Assembly (NCBI RefSeq): GCF_003987335.1 | Contig: NZ_PIPK01000012.1 | Location: 1-64,000 of the forward strand | Origin: Aliidiomarina maris | Lineage (GTDB): Bacteria; Pseudomonadota; Gammaproteobacteria; Enterobacterales; Alteromonadaceae | Length of the DNA stretch: 64,000 nucleotides | Reading direction: 5' to 3' | Shown here: positions 56,595 through 64,000 of the stretch, one piece after another | Numbering within the stretch: the stretch's first letter is position 1 | Layout: each line of letters opens with the position of its first letter | Translations under genes and position numbers: made by a program | The notes under the pieces: generated by a model | Seen by the model: the letters and a program-made list of their open reading frames with translations, nothing else | What the model was told of the DNA's origin: nothing | Database searches by the model: none

Positions 56595-57257
56595 TTAGTG
56601 ACGTGGTGATGCCGTACGAGCAGCGAGTGCAAAGCCACGTTGAGCTTTACTTTCATTGCACTCAGTCAGGTTAAACTGAGTAGAAAGTATTTTTGCTACT
56701 GCAAAGAGCCCGTCGATAGCGCCATCAAGGAGCTCTATCTCGACTTCAAAGATCCGTTCCTGCTCACCACCAGCTAAGATAAACCCTTGATCAAGCACAA
56801 TTTCCAAATTGCTATGCTGTTCTGAATTCGACCACAGCCAGTGCCAGCGCCGGCGCTCAAAATCGACCTTGAACATCCGCATGAGGGCTTTATTTACCGC
56901 TGTTACATCAAGCTCGGATGGCCAAATTTGGCTATCAAACCTTGTTAAATCTGGGTTTTCCTGCTTTTCTTGAGGGAGATTGTATTCAGGGCGTTGATGC
57001 AAACCGTTGACCACGCTGCCAGCTAATTTAATCGTTTGCTCAGCCTGCTCACCGTCACTATCGCGCCAACGCCGAGTACGACAGCCTATCTTCAAACGGT
57101 GTAAGTCGCCGCTTGGAGTATCAAAATACGCATTGCTCAGGTGCAATGTGGGCTGAGGTTGGCTGTGCTGGTCTAAAAAACTAAGCAGGGCTTCAACGTC
57201 AGCTTCGCGTAGAGTGAACTTTAGTTCGCTTTCAGTCGCCGAAAGTTGTTCGGTCAT
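56595..57257 (-). CDS. ygiF: CYTH-domain inorganic triphosphatase (YgiF-like, short form)
   Basis: 220 aa protein with one CYTH (triphosphate tunnel metalloenzyme) domain: ESELKF (E-x-E-x-K, near 10-14), SNAYFDTPSGDLHRLKIGCR and EVEIELLDGAIDGLF. It probably cleaves inorganic triphosphate. E. coli YgiF (433 aa) also has a C-terminal CHAD domain, which is absent here. The adjacent glnE keeps the E. coli order. The gene symbol is used for orthology of the CYTH half only. Confidence 0.85.
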   Translation of the reverse strand: MTEQLSATESELKFTLREADVEALLSFLDQHSQPQPTLHLSNAYFDTPSGDLHRLKIGCRTRRWRDSDGEQAEQTIKLAGSVVNGLHQRPEYNLPQEKQENPDLTRFDSQIWPSELDVTAVNKALMRMFKVDFERRRWHWLWSNSEQHSNLEIVLDQGFILAGGEQERIFEVEIELLDGAIDGLFAVAKILSTQFNLTECNESKAQRGFALAARTASPRH

Positions 57258-57413
57258 ATGAGTTCCGTATCAGTAATGCATGACAAGTTGTTGCCAAGCT
57301 TATGCCCTGAAAGACGAAGGCTCAAGCCGTTTTCAATCGGGATGCCAAAAGATGTTGTTTATCGCAATTCAAGGTGGCCTCAACTTTTTTAATCTGCTTA
57401 GACCACAATGGGC

Positions 57414-57441
57414 TTTACCGGATTAAAAATACACATATACT
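57414..57441 (+). promoter_or_regulatory. putA promoter candidate
   Basis: TTTACC (57414-57419) and TATACT (57436-57441) are 16 bp apart, about 50 nt before the putA ATG. No PutA or PutR operator was recognised. Confidence 0.5.
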
Positions 57442-57492
57442 GGCGGCGATATTGGCGCCGACACAATTCGGCTGAGTTTGACAGGAGACGTA

Positions 57493-60400
57493 ATGTTCAA
57501 AGCGAGTAAGGTGCTAGAGACACGCTACGAAGCGAGTCAGCTGGATGAGCTTTGGAAAGCTATTTCCGCTAATTACATAGTGGACGAAGAAAGCTATCTA
57601 AAAGAACTGATTCAACTGGTTCCAGGCGATCAAGCCACCATCGACAAGCAAACCCAGCATGCGCGGGAGCTGGTCAAGCAGGTGCGTAAAGACGCTGGCC
57701 GTGGCGAAAGTGTTGACGCGTTTTTACAGCAGTACAGCTTAGACACACAAGAAGGCATTGTGTTGATGTGTTTGGCTGAAGCACTGCTGCGTATTCCAGA
57801 CGGCGCTACCGCCGATGCGCTTATCCGCGACAAGTTATCCGGTGGTGCATGGAAGAACTACCTCAAGAAAAGTGAATCTATCTTGGTGAACTCAGGCACT
57901 TGGGCGCTGAATTTAACCAACGAACTGATTAACCCCAAAGGCCGCGAAGAAGACAGCGCTGTGTCGCGTTTTCGTCGTTTGATCAAGCGCATGGGTGAGC
58001 CTGTGGTGCGCCATGCAACCTACCACGCCATGGAGCTGATGGGTAAGCAGTTCGTGCTAGGCCGCACCATTGAAGAAGCACTGAAAAATAGCCGTAAGAA
58101 CCGTGATATTGGCTATACCCATGCTTATGATATGTTGGGTGAAGCCGCACTGACGATGAAAGATGCGAAGCGCTACCACACGGCATACGTTGACTCGATT
58201 ACCAAGATCGCGAAAGAAAAGTTCAACAACGAAGAGAACGTGCCGCGCCCCACCATTTCAATCAAACTGTCAGCGTTGCACCCAAGATACGAAGCGTCAC
58301 ATCATGACCGTATTATGGATGAGCTGGCCACTGACCTGTTAGAGCTCATCAAATTAGCTCAGCAAGCCGATGTCGGTGTCACCATTGACGCCGAAGAGAT
58401 GGACCGCCTTGAACTGTCGTTAGAGCTGTTTGAACGTGTATATCGTACGGGCGTGTGTAAAGACTGGCCGCGTTTCGGTTTGGTTGTCCAAGCCTATTCA
58501 AAACGTGCGTTACCAGTGTTGGTTTGGCTGAACGCGTTGGCTAAAGAAGTTGGCGATGAAATTCCAATTCGCTTAGTCAAAGGTGCCTATTGGGACAGTG
58601 AAGTTAAATTGTCACAGCAGCTGGGCTTAGACGGCTACCCGGTATTTACCCGTAAAGCGAGCACCGATGTGTCCTACATTGCTTGTGCACGCTACATGCT
58701 AAGCGACGAAACCGAAGGTCGTTTGTACCCGCAGTTTGCAACCCATAACGCACAAACCATTGTCGCGATTCAAGATATGGCTGCAGGTCGTCGCTATGAG
58801 TTCCAACGCTTACATGGTATGGGTAAAGACTTGTACAACACCGTGCTTAAGAACGAGCCAGGCCGCACAGTGCGTATTTATGCGCCAGTCGGCGCGCACA
58901 AAGACTTACTGCCCTACTTAGTGCGTCGGTTACTCGAAAACGGTGCCAACAGTTCATTCGTGCACAAGTTACTTGACCCGAACGTACCAGTCGACGACTT
59001 AGTTGAGCATCCGCTGAGCAATTTAAGCAAAAAGCCGTGCTTGCATAACGACAAGATCCCGCTGCCACTTGAAATTTTGGCACCACGCAAAAATTCTTCA
59101 GGACTTAATATGAATATTCACTCTCAAGGTGATGAGTTTTTCACCAAAGTTCGTAGTTTCCAGAATAATCACTGGCAAGGCGGCCCGATTGTGGGCGGCG
59201 AACTGATTGAAGCTGATCATCGGGTTGCGGTAACTAGCCCGCAGCAAACCACCCACCAAATGGGCACCATTGGCTGGGCCGATGCTAAATTGGCTGAAAA
59301 AGCGCTGACGCTTGCGAATAAAGCGTTCCCAGCATGGACCCGCACGTCTGCCGACGAGCGCGCGCAAAAGCTTGAAAAGCTTGCCGATTTGCTGGAAGAA
59401 AACCTGCATGAAATGATCGCGCTATGTACCCTAGAGGCCGGTAAAGGCTTGCAAGATGGTATCGATGAAGTGCGCGAAGCAGTCGACTTCTGTCGTTATT
59501 ACGCGATTAAAGCCCGCGAATTAATGGGCGAAGGCGAAACCTTACCAGGGCCGACTGGCGAGAAGAACGAACTATTTGTGCAAGGTCGCGGCACCTTTGT
59601 ATGTATTAGCCCGTGGAACTTCCCATTGGCGATTTTCTTAGGCCAGATCACAGCAGCGCTCGCTACTGGTAACTGTGTACTTGCTAAACCTGCTGAGCAA
59701 ACGGGTCTGGTTGCCTACCGTGCAATCCAGCTAGCCCACGAAGCGGGTATCCCTGGCGACGTGTTGCACTTCTTACCGGGTAACGGTGGCGAAATCGGTG
59801 CTTACTTAGTCAGCCAAGAGAAAATTGGTGGCGTGTGTTTCACCGGCTCTACCAATACCGCCCAAGCGATTAACCGTGCACTAGCTGCGCGTAGTGGCTC
59901 AATTGTGCCATTGATCGCTGAAACCGGTGGTCAAAATGCGATGATGGTGGACTCCACCGCATTGCCTGAGCAAGTTGTCACTGACGTAGTCCACAGTGCG
60001 TTTACTAGCGCAGGTCAACGTTGTTCTGCGTTGCGTGTTTTATATGTACAAGATGACATCGCGGACCGCGTGATTGAACTGCTTAAAGGGGCGATGAAAG
60101 AGCTGACCGTCGGCGACCCAATCGACCACAAAACAGATGTTGGCCCAGTGATTGATGGCGTTGCCAAGACCACGTTGGAGCAACACATCATTGATATTCA
60201 ACAAGCTGGTAAATTGATCTCTGAAGCACCGATGCCTGAGTATACTCAGGGCGGTACGTTCGTGACGCCTACAGCGATTGAAATCGATAGCATCAGCCAG
60301 CTAGTGCGCGAAAATTTCGGCCCTATCTTGCATGTGATTCGCTTCAAGCACAAAGACATCGATAAAGTCATCGATGACATTAACGGCACAGGCTTTGGTT

Positions 60401-60660
60401 TAACTTTCGGTATTCATAGCCGCAACGAAACCTTCGCTTATGACGTCGCACGTAAGATCAATGTCGGTAACGTATATATCAACCGCAATCAAATTGGTGC
60501 GATTGTAGGGGTGCAGCCATTCGGTGGCCAAGGCTTGTCAGGCACTGGCCCGAAAGCTGGCGGACCACACTACCTGTACGCGTTTATGACGGAGAAAACC
60601 TTCTCTGACAACATTACTGCGGTTGGCGGTAATGCAACCTTGTTGTCATTAGGTGACTAA
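57493..60660 (+). CDS. putA: Bifunctional proline dehydrogenase / P5C dehydrogenase PutA
   Basis: 1055 aa from the ATG at 57493 (AGGAG five bases upstream), oxidising proline to glutamate with FAD and NAD. The proline dehydrogenase barrel (about 100-500) has RLVKGAYWDSEVKLSQQLG; the aldehyde dehydrogenase domain (about 530-1040) has ETGGQNAMMVDSTALPEQVV and the catalytic cysteine in SAGQRCSAL. It starts near the arm domain of E. coli PutA (1320 aa) and has no ribbon-helix-helix DNA-binding domain, so it is not a self-repressor. Terminator hairpins follow. Confidence 0.97.
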   Translation: MFKASKVLETRYEASQLDELWKAISANYIVDEESYLKELIQLVPGDQATIDKQTQHARELVKQVRKDAGRGESVDAFLQQYSLDTQEGIVLMCLAEALLRIPDGATADALIRDKLSGGAWKNYLKKSESILVNSGTWALNLTNELINPKGREEDSAVSRFRRLIKRMGEPVVRHATYHAMELMGKQFVLGRTIEEALKNSRKNRDIGYTHAYDMLGEAALTMKDAKRYHTAYVDSITKIAKEKFNNEENVPRPTISIKLSALHPRYEASHHDRIMDELATDLLELIKLAQQADVGVTIDAEEMDRLELSLELFERVYRTGVCKDWPRFGLVVQAYSKRALPVLVWLNALAKEVGDEIPIRLVKGAYWDSEVKLSQQLGLDGYPVFTRKASTDVSYIACARYMLSDETEGRLYPQFATHNAQTIVAIQDMAAGRRYEFQRLHGMGKDLYNTVLKNEPGRTVRIYAPVGAHKDLLPYLVRRLLENGANSSFVHKLLDPNVPVDDLVEHPLSNLSKKPCLHNDKIPLPLEILAPRKNSSGLNMNIHSQGDEFFTKVRSFQNNHWQGGPIVGGELIEADHRVAVTSPQQTTHQMGTIGWADAKLAEKALTLANKAFPAWTRTSADERAQKLEKLADLLEENLHEMIALCTLEAGKGLQDGIDEVREAVDFCRYYAIKARELMGEGETLPGPTGEKNELFVQGRGTFVCISPWNFPLAIFLGQITAALATGNCVLAKPAEQTGLVAYRAIQLAHEAGIPGDVLHFLPGNGGEIGAYLVSQEKIGGVCFTGSTNTAQAINRALAARSGSIVPLIAETGGQNAMMVDSTALPEQVVTDVVHSAFTSAGQRCSALRVLYVQDDIADRVIELLKGAMKELTVGDPIDHKTDVGPVIDGVAKTTLEQHIIDIQQAGKLISEAPMPEYTQGGTFVTPTAIEIDSISQLVRENFGPILHVIRFKHKDIDKVIDDINGTGFGLTFGIHSRNETFAYDVARKINVGNVYINRNQIGAIVGVQPFGGQGLSGTGPKAGGPHYLYAFMTEKTFSDNITAVGGNATLLSLGD

Positions 60661-60670
60661 GCGCTGTTGC

Positions 60671-60729
60671 GCGCCTCCACAGGAGGCGCAGACGTGCTAA
60701 ACTAAGGGCAGGTTTTCCTGCCCTTTTTT
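60671..60729 (+). terminator. Two hairpins after putA, the second a terminator
   Basis: The first is GCGCCTCC/GGAGGCGC (60671-60678 with 60682-60689). The second is GGGCAGG/CCTGCCC (60706-60712 with 60717-60723) with a TTTT loop followed by T6, a clear rho-independent terminator. Confidence 0.85.
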
Positions 60730-60774
60730 ATTGCTTGTAAACCATTTCCTGCAAACCATGACTTGGACACCGCT

Positions 60775-61404
60775 ATGGCATTACATATCATTCAGCACCC
60801 TCTAGTGCAGCATAAGCTCGGCCTTATGCGCCGCGCCGACATTAGTACCAAACATTTTCGTGAACTCGCCAACGAGCTGGGTAACTTGCTTACCTACGAA
60901 GCCACCAAAGACTTTGAGCTTGAACCCACCACAATTGAAAGCTGGAACAATGAGCAGATTGAAATTCAGCAAATTAAGGGCAAGAAAGTGACTGTGGTGC
61001 CTATTTTACGTGCCGGTATTGGCATGTTAGACGGTGTGCTTAGTTTGCTCCCAAGCGCGAAAGTCAGCGTGGTGGGCTTATACCGCGATGAAGCCAGCTT
61101 ACAACCGGTGTCGTACTTCGAAAAGTTTGCCGGCAACCTGGATGAGCGTTTAGCGATTGTGCTGGACCCTATGCTGGCAACTGGTGGTTCCATGATTGCG
61201 ACGTTGGACATGCTAAAAGCCAAGGGCTGTCAGCATATTCGCGTGCTGGTGTTAGTTGCGGCCCCTGAGGGGGTTGAGAAAGTTCAACAGGCGCGCCCTG
61301 ACGTCGATATCTACACCGCGTCCCAAGACCGGTGTTTGAATGAACATGGGTATATTCTGCCCGGCTTAGGCGATGCTGGTGATAAGATTTTTGGCACGCG
61401 CTAA
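60775..61404 (+). CDS. upp: Uracil phosphoribosyltransferase
   Basis: 209 aa (208 in E. coli), converting uracil and PRPP to UMP. The ATG at 60775 gives [20 protein letters not shown], matching the family; an upstream in-frame TTG is ignored. The PRPP-binding loop [18 protein letters not shown] (about 127-144) and [11 protein letters not shown] are clear. It follows the putA terminator and has its own downstream terminator. Confidence 0.97.
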   Translation: MALHIIQHPLVQHKLGLMRRADISTKHFRELANELGNLLTYEATKDFELEPTTIESWNNEQIEIQQIKGKKVTVVPILRAGIGMLDGVLSLLPSAKVSVVGLYRDEASLQPVSYFEKFAGNLDERLAIVLDPMLATGGSMIATLDMLKAKGCQHIRVLVLVAAPEGVEKVQQARPDVDIYTASQDRCLNEHGYILPGLGDAGDKIFGTR

Positions 61405-61435
61405 ATGCGCTCAGTCAATGTGCCCAGTAATAAAT

Positions 61436-61464
61436 AAGCCCCGCACTGGCAAAGTTCGGGGCTT
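61436..61464 (+). terminator. Bidirectional terminator between upp and the lipoprotein gene
   Basis: Stem AAGCCCCG/CGGGGCTT with a 13-nt loop; the + strand ends in TTTT and the minus strand in TTATTTATT. It lies between convergent genes. Confidence 0.75.
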
Positions 61465-61492
61465 TTACGTGATAAAAACTGCGTGCTATGGC

Positions 61493-62446
61493 CTACTGCT
61501 GAAGACGCAACACACCTTCGCTGGTATGTAGTTCAAGCTGTAATACGCCGTCTTCATTGCGCTCTGGCTGCAAACCATGCACCTTGCTTAGCGCATTTAA
61601 GAACTCATACTCAACGCGCATGGCATCGCCCTCGCAAGCCATTTTAGTGCCGGCTAACTGACCGACTTCAAGGCGCTCGCCAGTGACATCGTAACCGCCA
61701 AAATAACGGTTACAGGCAGCTCGCCCAACCACTTGCATGCGTTCTTCATCATGGGTAAAGCGCAAGGTTACGTCGTAATCTGTATAGTCACTGTCATCAA
61801 GCCCTGTGACTTGCCATTCGACACCTTGTAACAGGCTCAAGGTATCACCAGCGCAACCTTGCAAGGTTTCACCGTCCTGCAAGGTAAGTTGCGCCTGCTG
61901 CGGATAGAACATGCCACTCATAGAATCCTGACAAAGTTGCTCGTCAAGCTCCAACACTAAGTCGCCATTCTCACTCTTCACCCGGCTTTTGCTGGACTCT
62001 AACGTTTGTTCTTCAATGCTAAAACTACGTTCGTCCTCACCCATGCGATGGTAAATCATGCTGCCATCTTCAATGCGTAGTGACCAAAACGGTTCATTGC
62101 CTTGTGCGCTGAATGGTTCAATCACGGCGCCAGCCTGTCGGCACGCGGGGAAGCTTTGACCATTGACTTCAAATTGCGCCTCGTAACCACGGGACCAAAA
62201 GCTTATTTGCAACTCTTCGTCATCGTTGACGTAGCGTGCGCCTGATGCGGCCTGAATAGGGCGTAACTGATGCGTTGTACCTGCATAGCTCAAACGCATA
62301 TTATCGCCATCCGGAGTGACCTGAATAGCTTGGGCACCACAGTGGTAGGTAACGGTCTGTGCAGGCTCAGGGCTCGAACACGCTGCCAGCACGCCAATCG
62401 CCGCTGCGCTGAGGCTGACACCCAATATCCGCTTGGGTAAATACAT
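61493..62446 (-). CDS. Lipoprotein with MliC-like, NEPFW-type and META domains
   Basis: 317 aa from the ATG at 62446 (GGAG seven bases upstream). The lipoprotein signal ends at LAAC, C23. Three domains follow: an MliC-like lysozyme-inhibitor domain (about 33-103; cysteines C36 and C102, FWSRGYEAQFEVNGQSFPAC), a middle domain with GNEPFWSLRIEDG (about 115-205, the COG3650 pattern), and a META/HslJ-type domain (about 210-317, GVEWQVTGLDD, AACNRYFGGYD). It is probably an envelope stress or lysozyme-defence lipoprotein; function of the combination is not known. It sits 53 nt downstream of sbcC on the same strand. Confidence 0.8.
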   Translation of the reverse strand: MYLPKRILGVSLSAAAIGVLAACSSPEPAQTVTYHCGAQAIQVTPDGDNMRLSYAGTTHQLRPIQAASGARYVNDDEELQISFWSRGYEAQFEVNGQSFPACRQAGAVIEPFSAQGNEPFWSLRIEDGSMIYHRMGEDERSFSIEEQTLESSKSRVKSENGDLVLELDEQLCQDSMSGMFYPQQAQLTLQDGETLQGCAGDTLSLLQGVEWQVTGLDDSDYTDYDVTLRFTHDEERMQVVGRAACNRYFGGYDVTGERLEVGQLAGTKMACEGDAMRVEYEFLNALSKVHGLQPERNEDGVLQLELHTSEGVLRLQQ

Positions 62447-62499
62447 AATGTGACTCCGTGGTTGTTGTGTCGTTTCCATTGTACTGGTCGGCTTTTGGT

Positions 62500-64000
62500 T
62501 CAGCGCGCCAGCTGTCTTACACCTGGGCCGCTTAAGCGCGAACGCCCTGCCGAGCCCAGTGTAACCTGTAATTGTGTTGGAATGCGTTCTTGCAGCGCAC
62601 CCACATGAGAAATTAAGCCAATCATTTTGCCGTCTTGACGTAGGCTTGCCAAACTATCTAGCGCAACCTCCAAGGTTTCTGGATCTAAAGTACCGAAGCC
62701 CTCATCTAAAAATAACGAATCGACCCGTACCCGACTGCTGGCCATTTGCGCCATGCCAAGGGCCAACGCCAGGCTGACCAAAAAACTTTCACCACCAGAC
62801 AAGTTCTTCGTGGTGCGAATTTCACCACCCTGATAATCGTCCATAACGTTCACATGCAAACCTTGCATGTGGTCGTGAATCAATCGGTATCGATCAGTCA
62901 TTTTTTCAAGCTTTTCATTGGCATACGCGATCATAACGGCAAACGTCAGACCTTGCGCAAAATTTCGATAATTTTTACCATCTTGCGAACCAATCAAGCT
63001 ATTAAGTGTAGCCCAATCCTGCACAAGCGCTTGTTGAGCTGTGATTTCATCCACAATGTGCGCCGACTTCTCTCGCGCTTGCTGGTCGAGTAGTAACCGT
63101 TGTTTCAAAGCCCCCAAGCCTTGCTGCAACTCACTTAGTTCACTTTTATGCTGCTGCAGTTGCGCCAAATTCCCTTGCGCATCACTGGGCTGCTTATCCA
63201 TGCATTCGCGTAACTGCGTGCTCAGTTGTTGTTGCTGATCGCGAATATGCATCTCGCGTTGGCGCAAGCTCTGAGCTTGCTGTTGCAACGCATCAAAGCG
63301 CGCTTGCTCGAGCAGCGCCGACTGCATCTTGTGTAAATTGCCTTCACTGTGATTGCTATAACCAAGCTGCTGTTGGGCTTGCTCTAGTGCGGGCATTAAG
63401 CTGTCGAGTTCCTGTTGAATTTCAGCCAAACGTTGCTGCAGGTGATCTCTTTCACTTTGCACTTGCCGTTGCTGTTCGCGCGCTGTTTCATACTCCTGAC
63501 GCACGCGCTCAAGGGTTTGTTCGCTATCACGCAACCGCTCCCGGTATTGTGCCTTTACATCGGCGACACTGCGACCGTCAAAATATTGGGCGCGTAATAC
63601 TTTAAGTGGTTGCAGTGCCTGCTGGCACTCGGTCACTTGCTGAGCTATTTCAGTTATTTGCTGTTGCTGAGTCGAAAGCTGAGTGCTTAGCGTCTGAATT
63701 TGTTGTTGATTGTCTTGACGCTGCAGCTTGATACACTCGTATTGCGAATGCGCAGCTTGATAGCCCTGCTGCGCTTGTTGCATAAGTTGCTGCAACTGCT
63801 GCAGTGCGCGTAACATGGCCGCAGCATCGCCGTCTGCAGCAGGCTCGAATGCGACTTCCAACTGGTCTGCTGTTGACTGCCATGAGGCCCCAAGCTTCGT
63901 TACTTGGTGGTTTATCTCTGCCAATTGCTGTGCAAGTTCTTCTGTGCGTTGCTGTGCTGAGTTCAATTGCTGCGCTTGCTCGGATTGGCTCAAGGCTTGT
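62500..64000 (-). CDS. sbcC: Exonuclease subunit SbcC, C-terminal part (partial)
   Basis: The last 500 or so residues of the SbcCD nuclease ATPase; the frame is open through the right edge, so the N-terminus with Walker A is outside. The visible part is a long Gln-rich coiled coil (about the first 350 residues), then the C-terminal ATPase lobe with NLSGGESFLVSLALALGMAQ (ABC signature), SLFLDEGFGTLDPETL (Walker B/D-loop) and GLISHVGALQERI (switch histidine). The zinc-hook CxxC is not in this part. SbcD would lie to the right. Confidence 0.93.
   Translation of the reverse strand, partial: QALSQSEQAQQLNSAQQRTEELAQQLAEINHQVTKLGASWQSTADQLEVAFEPAADGDAAAMLRALQQLQQLMQQAQQGYQAAHSQYECIKLQRQDNQQQIQTLSTQLSTQQQQITEIAQQVTECQQALQPLKVLRAQYFDGRSVADVKAQYRERLRDSEQTLERVRQEYETAREQQRQVQSERDHLQQRLAEIQQELDSLMPALEQAQQQLGYSNHSEGNLHKMQSALLEQARFDALQQQAQSLRQREMHIRDQQQQLSTQLRECMDKQPSDAQGNLAQLQQHKSELSELQQGLGALKQRLLLDQQAREKSAHIVDEITAQQALVQDWATLNSLIGSQDGKNYRNFAQGLTFAVMIAYANEKLEKMTDRYRLIHDHMQGLHVNVMDDYQGGEIRTTKNLSGGESFLVSLALALGMAQMASSRVRVDSLFLDEGFGTLDPETLEVALDSLASLRQDGKMIGLISHVGALQERIPTQLQVTLGSAGRSRLSGPGVRQLAR

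Overview
The window is chromosomal DNA of a gammaproteobacterium, most likely a marine Alteromonadales member. Idiomarinaceae is my best guess from gene content, protein style and the 16S 5' end; this is inference, not a database result. Nearly every gene is a recognisable housekeeping gene. I found no insertion sequence, prophage, CRISPR array or integrated island.

Layout. 1-84 is the 5' end of a 16S rRNA gene reading left, with its leader, boxA and two tandem promoters (to about 540), then about 440 bp with no recognised content. 1030-16158 is the S10-spc-alpha ribosomal protein supercluster on the minus strand (rpsJ to rplQ, with secY, rpmJ and rpoA). It is interrupted between rpsQ and rplN by an independently transcribed porin-like gene. 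The S10 promoter and an attenuator-like leader are visible at 16199-16374. The str operon (rpsL-rpsG-fusA-tuf) is not next to S10; a secreted M19 dipeptidase gene is there instead.

17693-18268 holds a two-gene cassette of unknown function (97 aa plus an overlapping 45-aa membrane protein) behind a good sigma-54-type promoter. Then come dusA, zur, cheX, alr and dnaB; the rpsF-priB-rpsR-rplI operon with promoter and terminator; and rnr-rlmB-hypothetical. 28494-33958 carries a DUF885 lipoprotein, a REC-CheC protein followed by a PAS-GGDEF diguanylate cyclase, and two FAS1-domain genes, the second of which looks 5'-damaged.

33976-43552: an RluA-type pseudouridine synthase, a GST, tRNA-Leu(CAA), an RDD protein, lptF-lptG (lipopolysaccharide export), and pepA-holC-valS. 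43643-50207: rraB, plsC (with a FabR-like operator), and nudF-yqiB-parE-parC. 50401-57257: tolC, uppP, an LpxL-type acyltransferase, glnE and ygiF. 57493-64000: putA, upp, a three-domain lipoprotein, and the C-terminal part of sbcC, which runs off the right edge.

The genes serve translation, envelope biogenesis, DNA replication/topology and a small signalling set (CheX, REC-CheC, GGDEF). The best candidate for something undescribed is the sigma-54-linked small-protein cassette. Next are the porin inserted in the ribosomal cluster and the FabR-like site at plsC.
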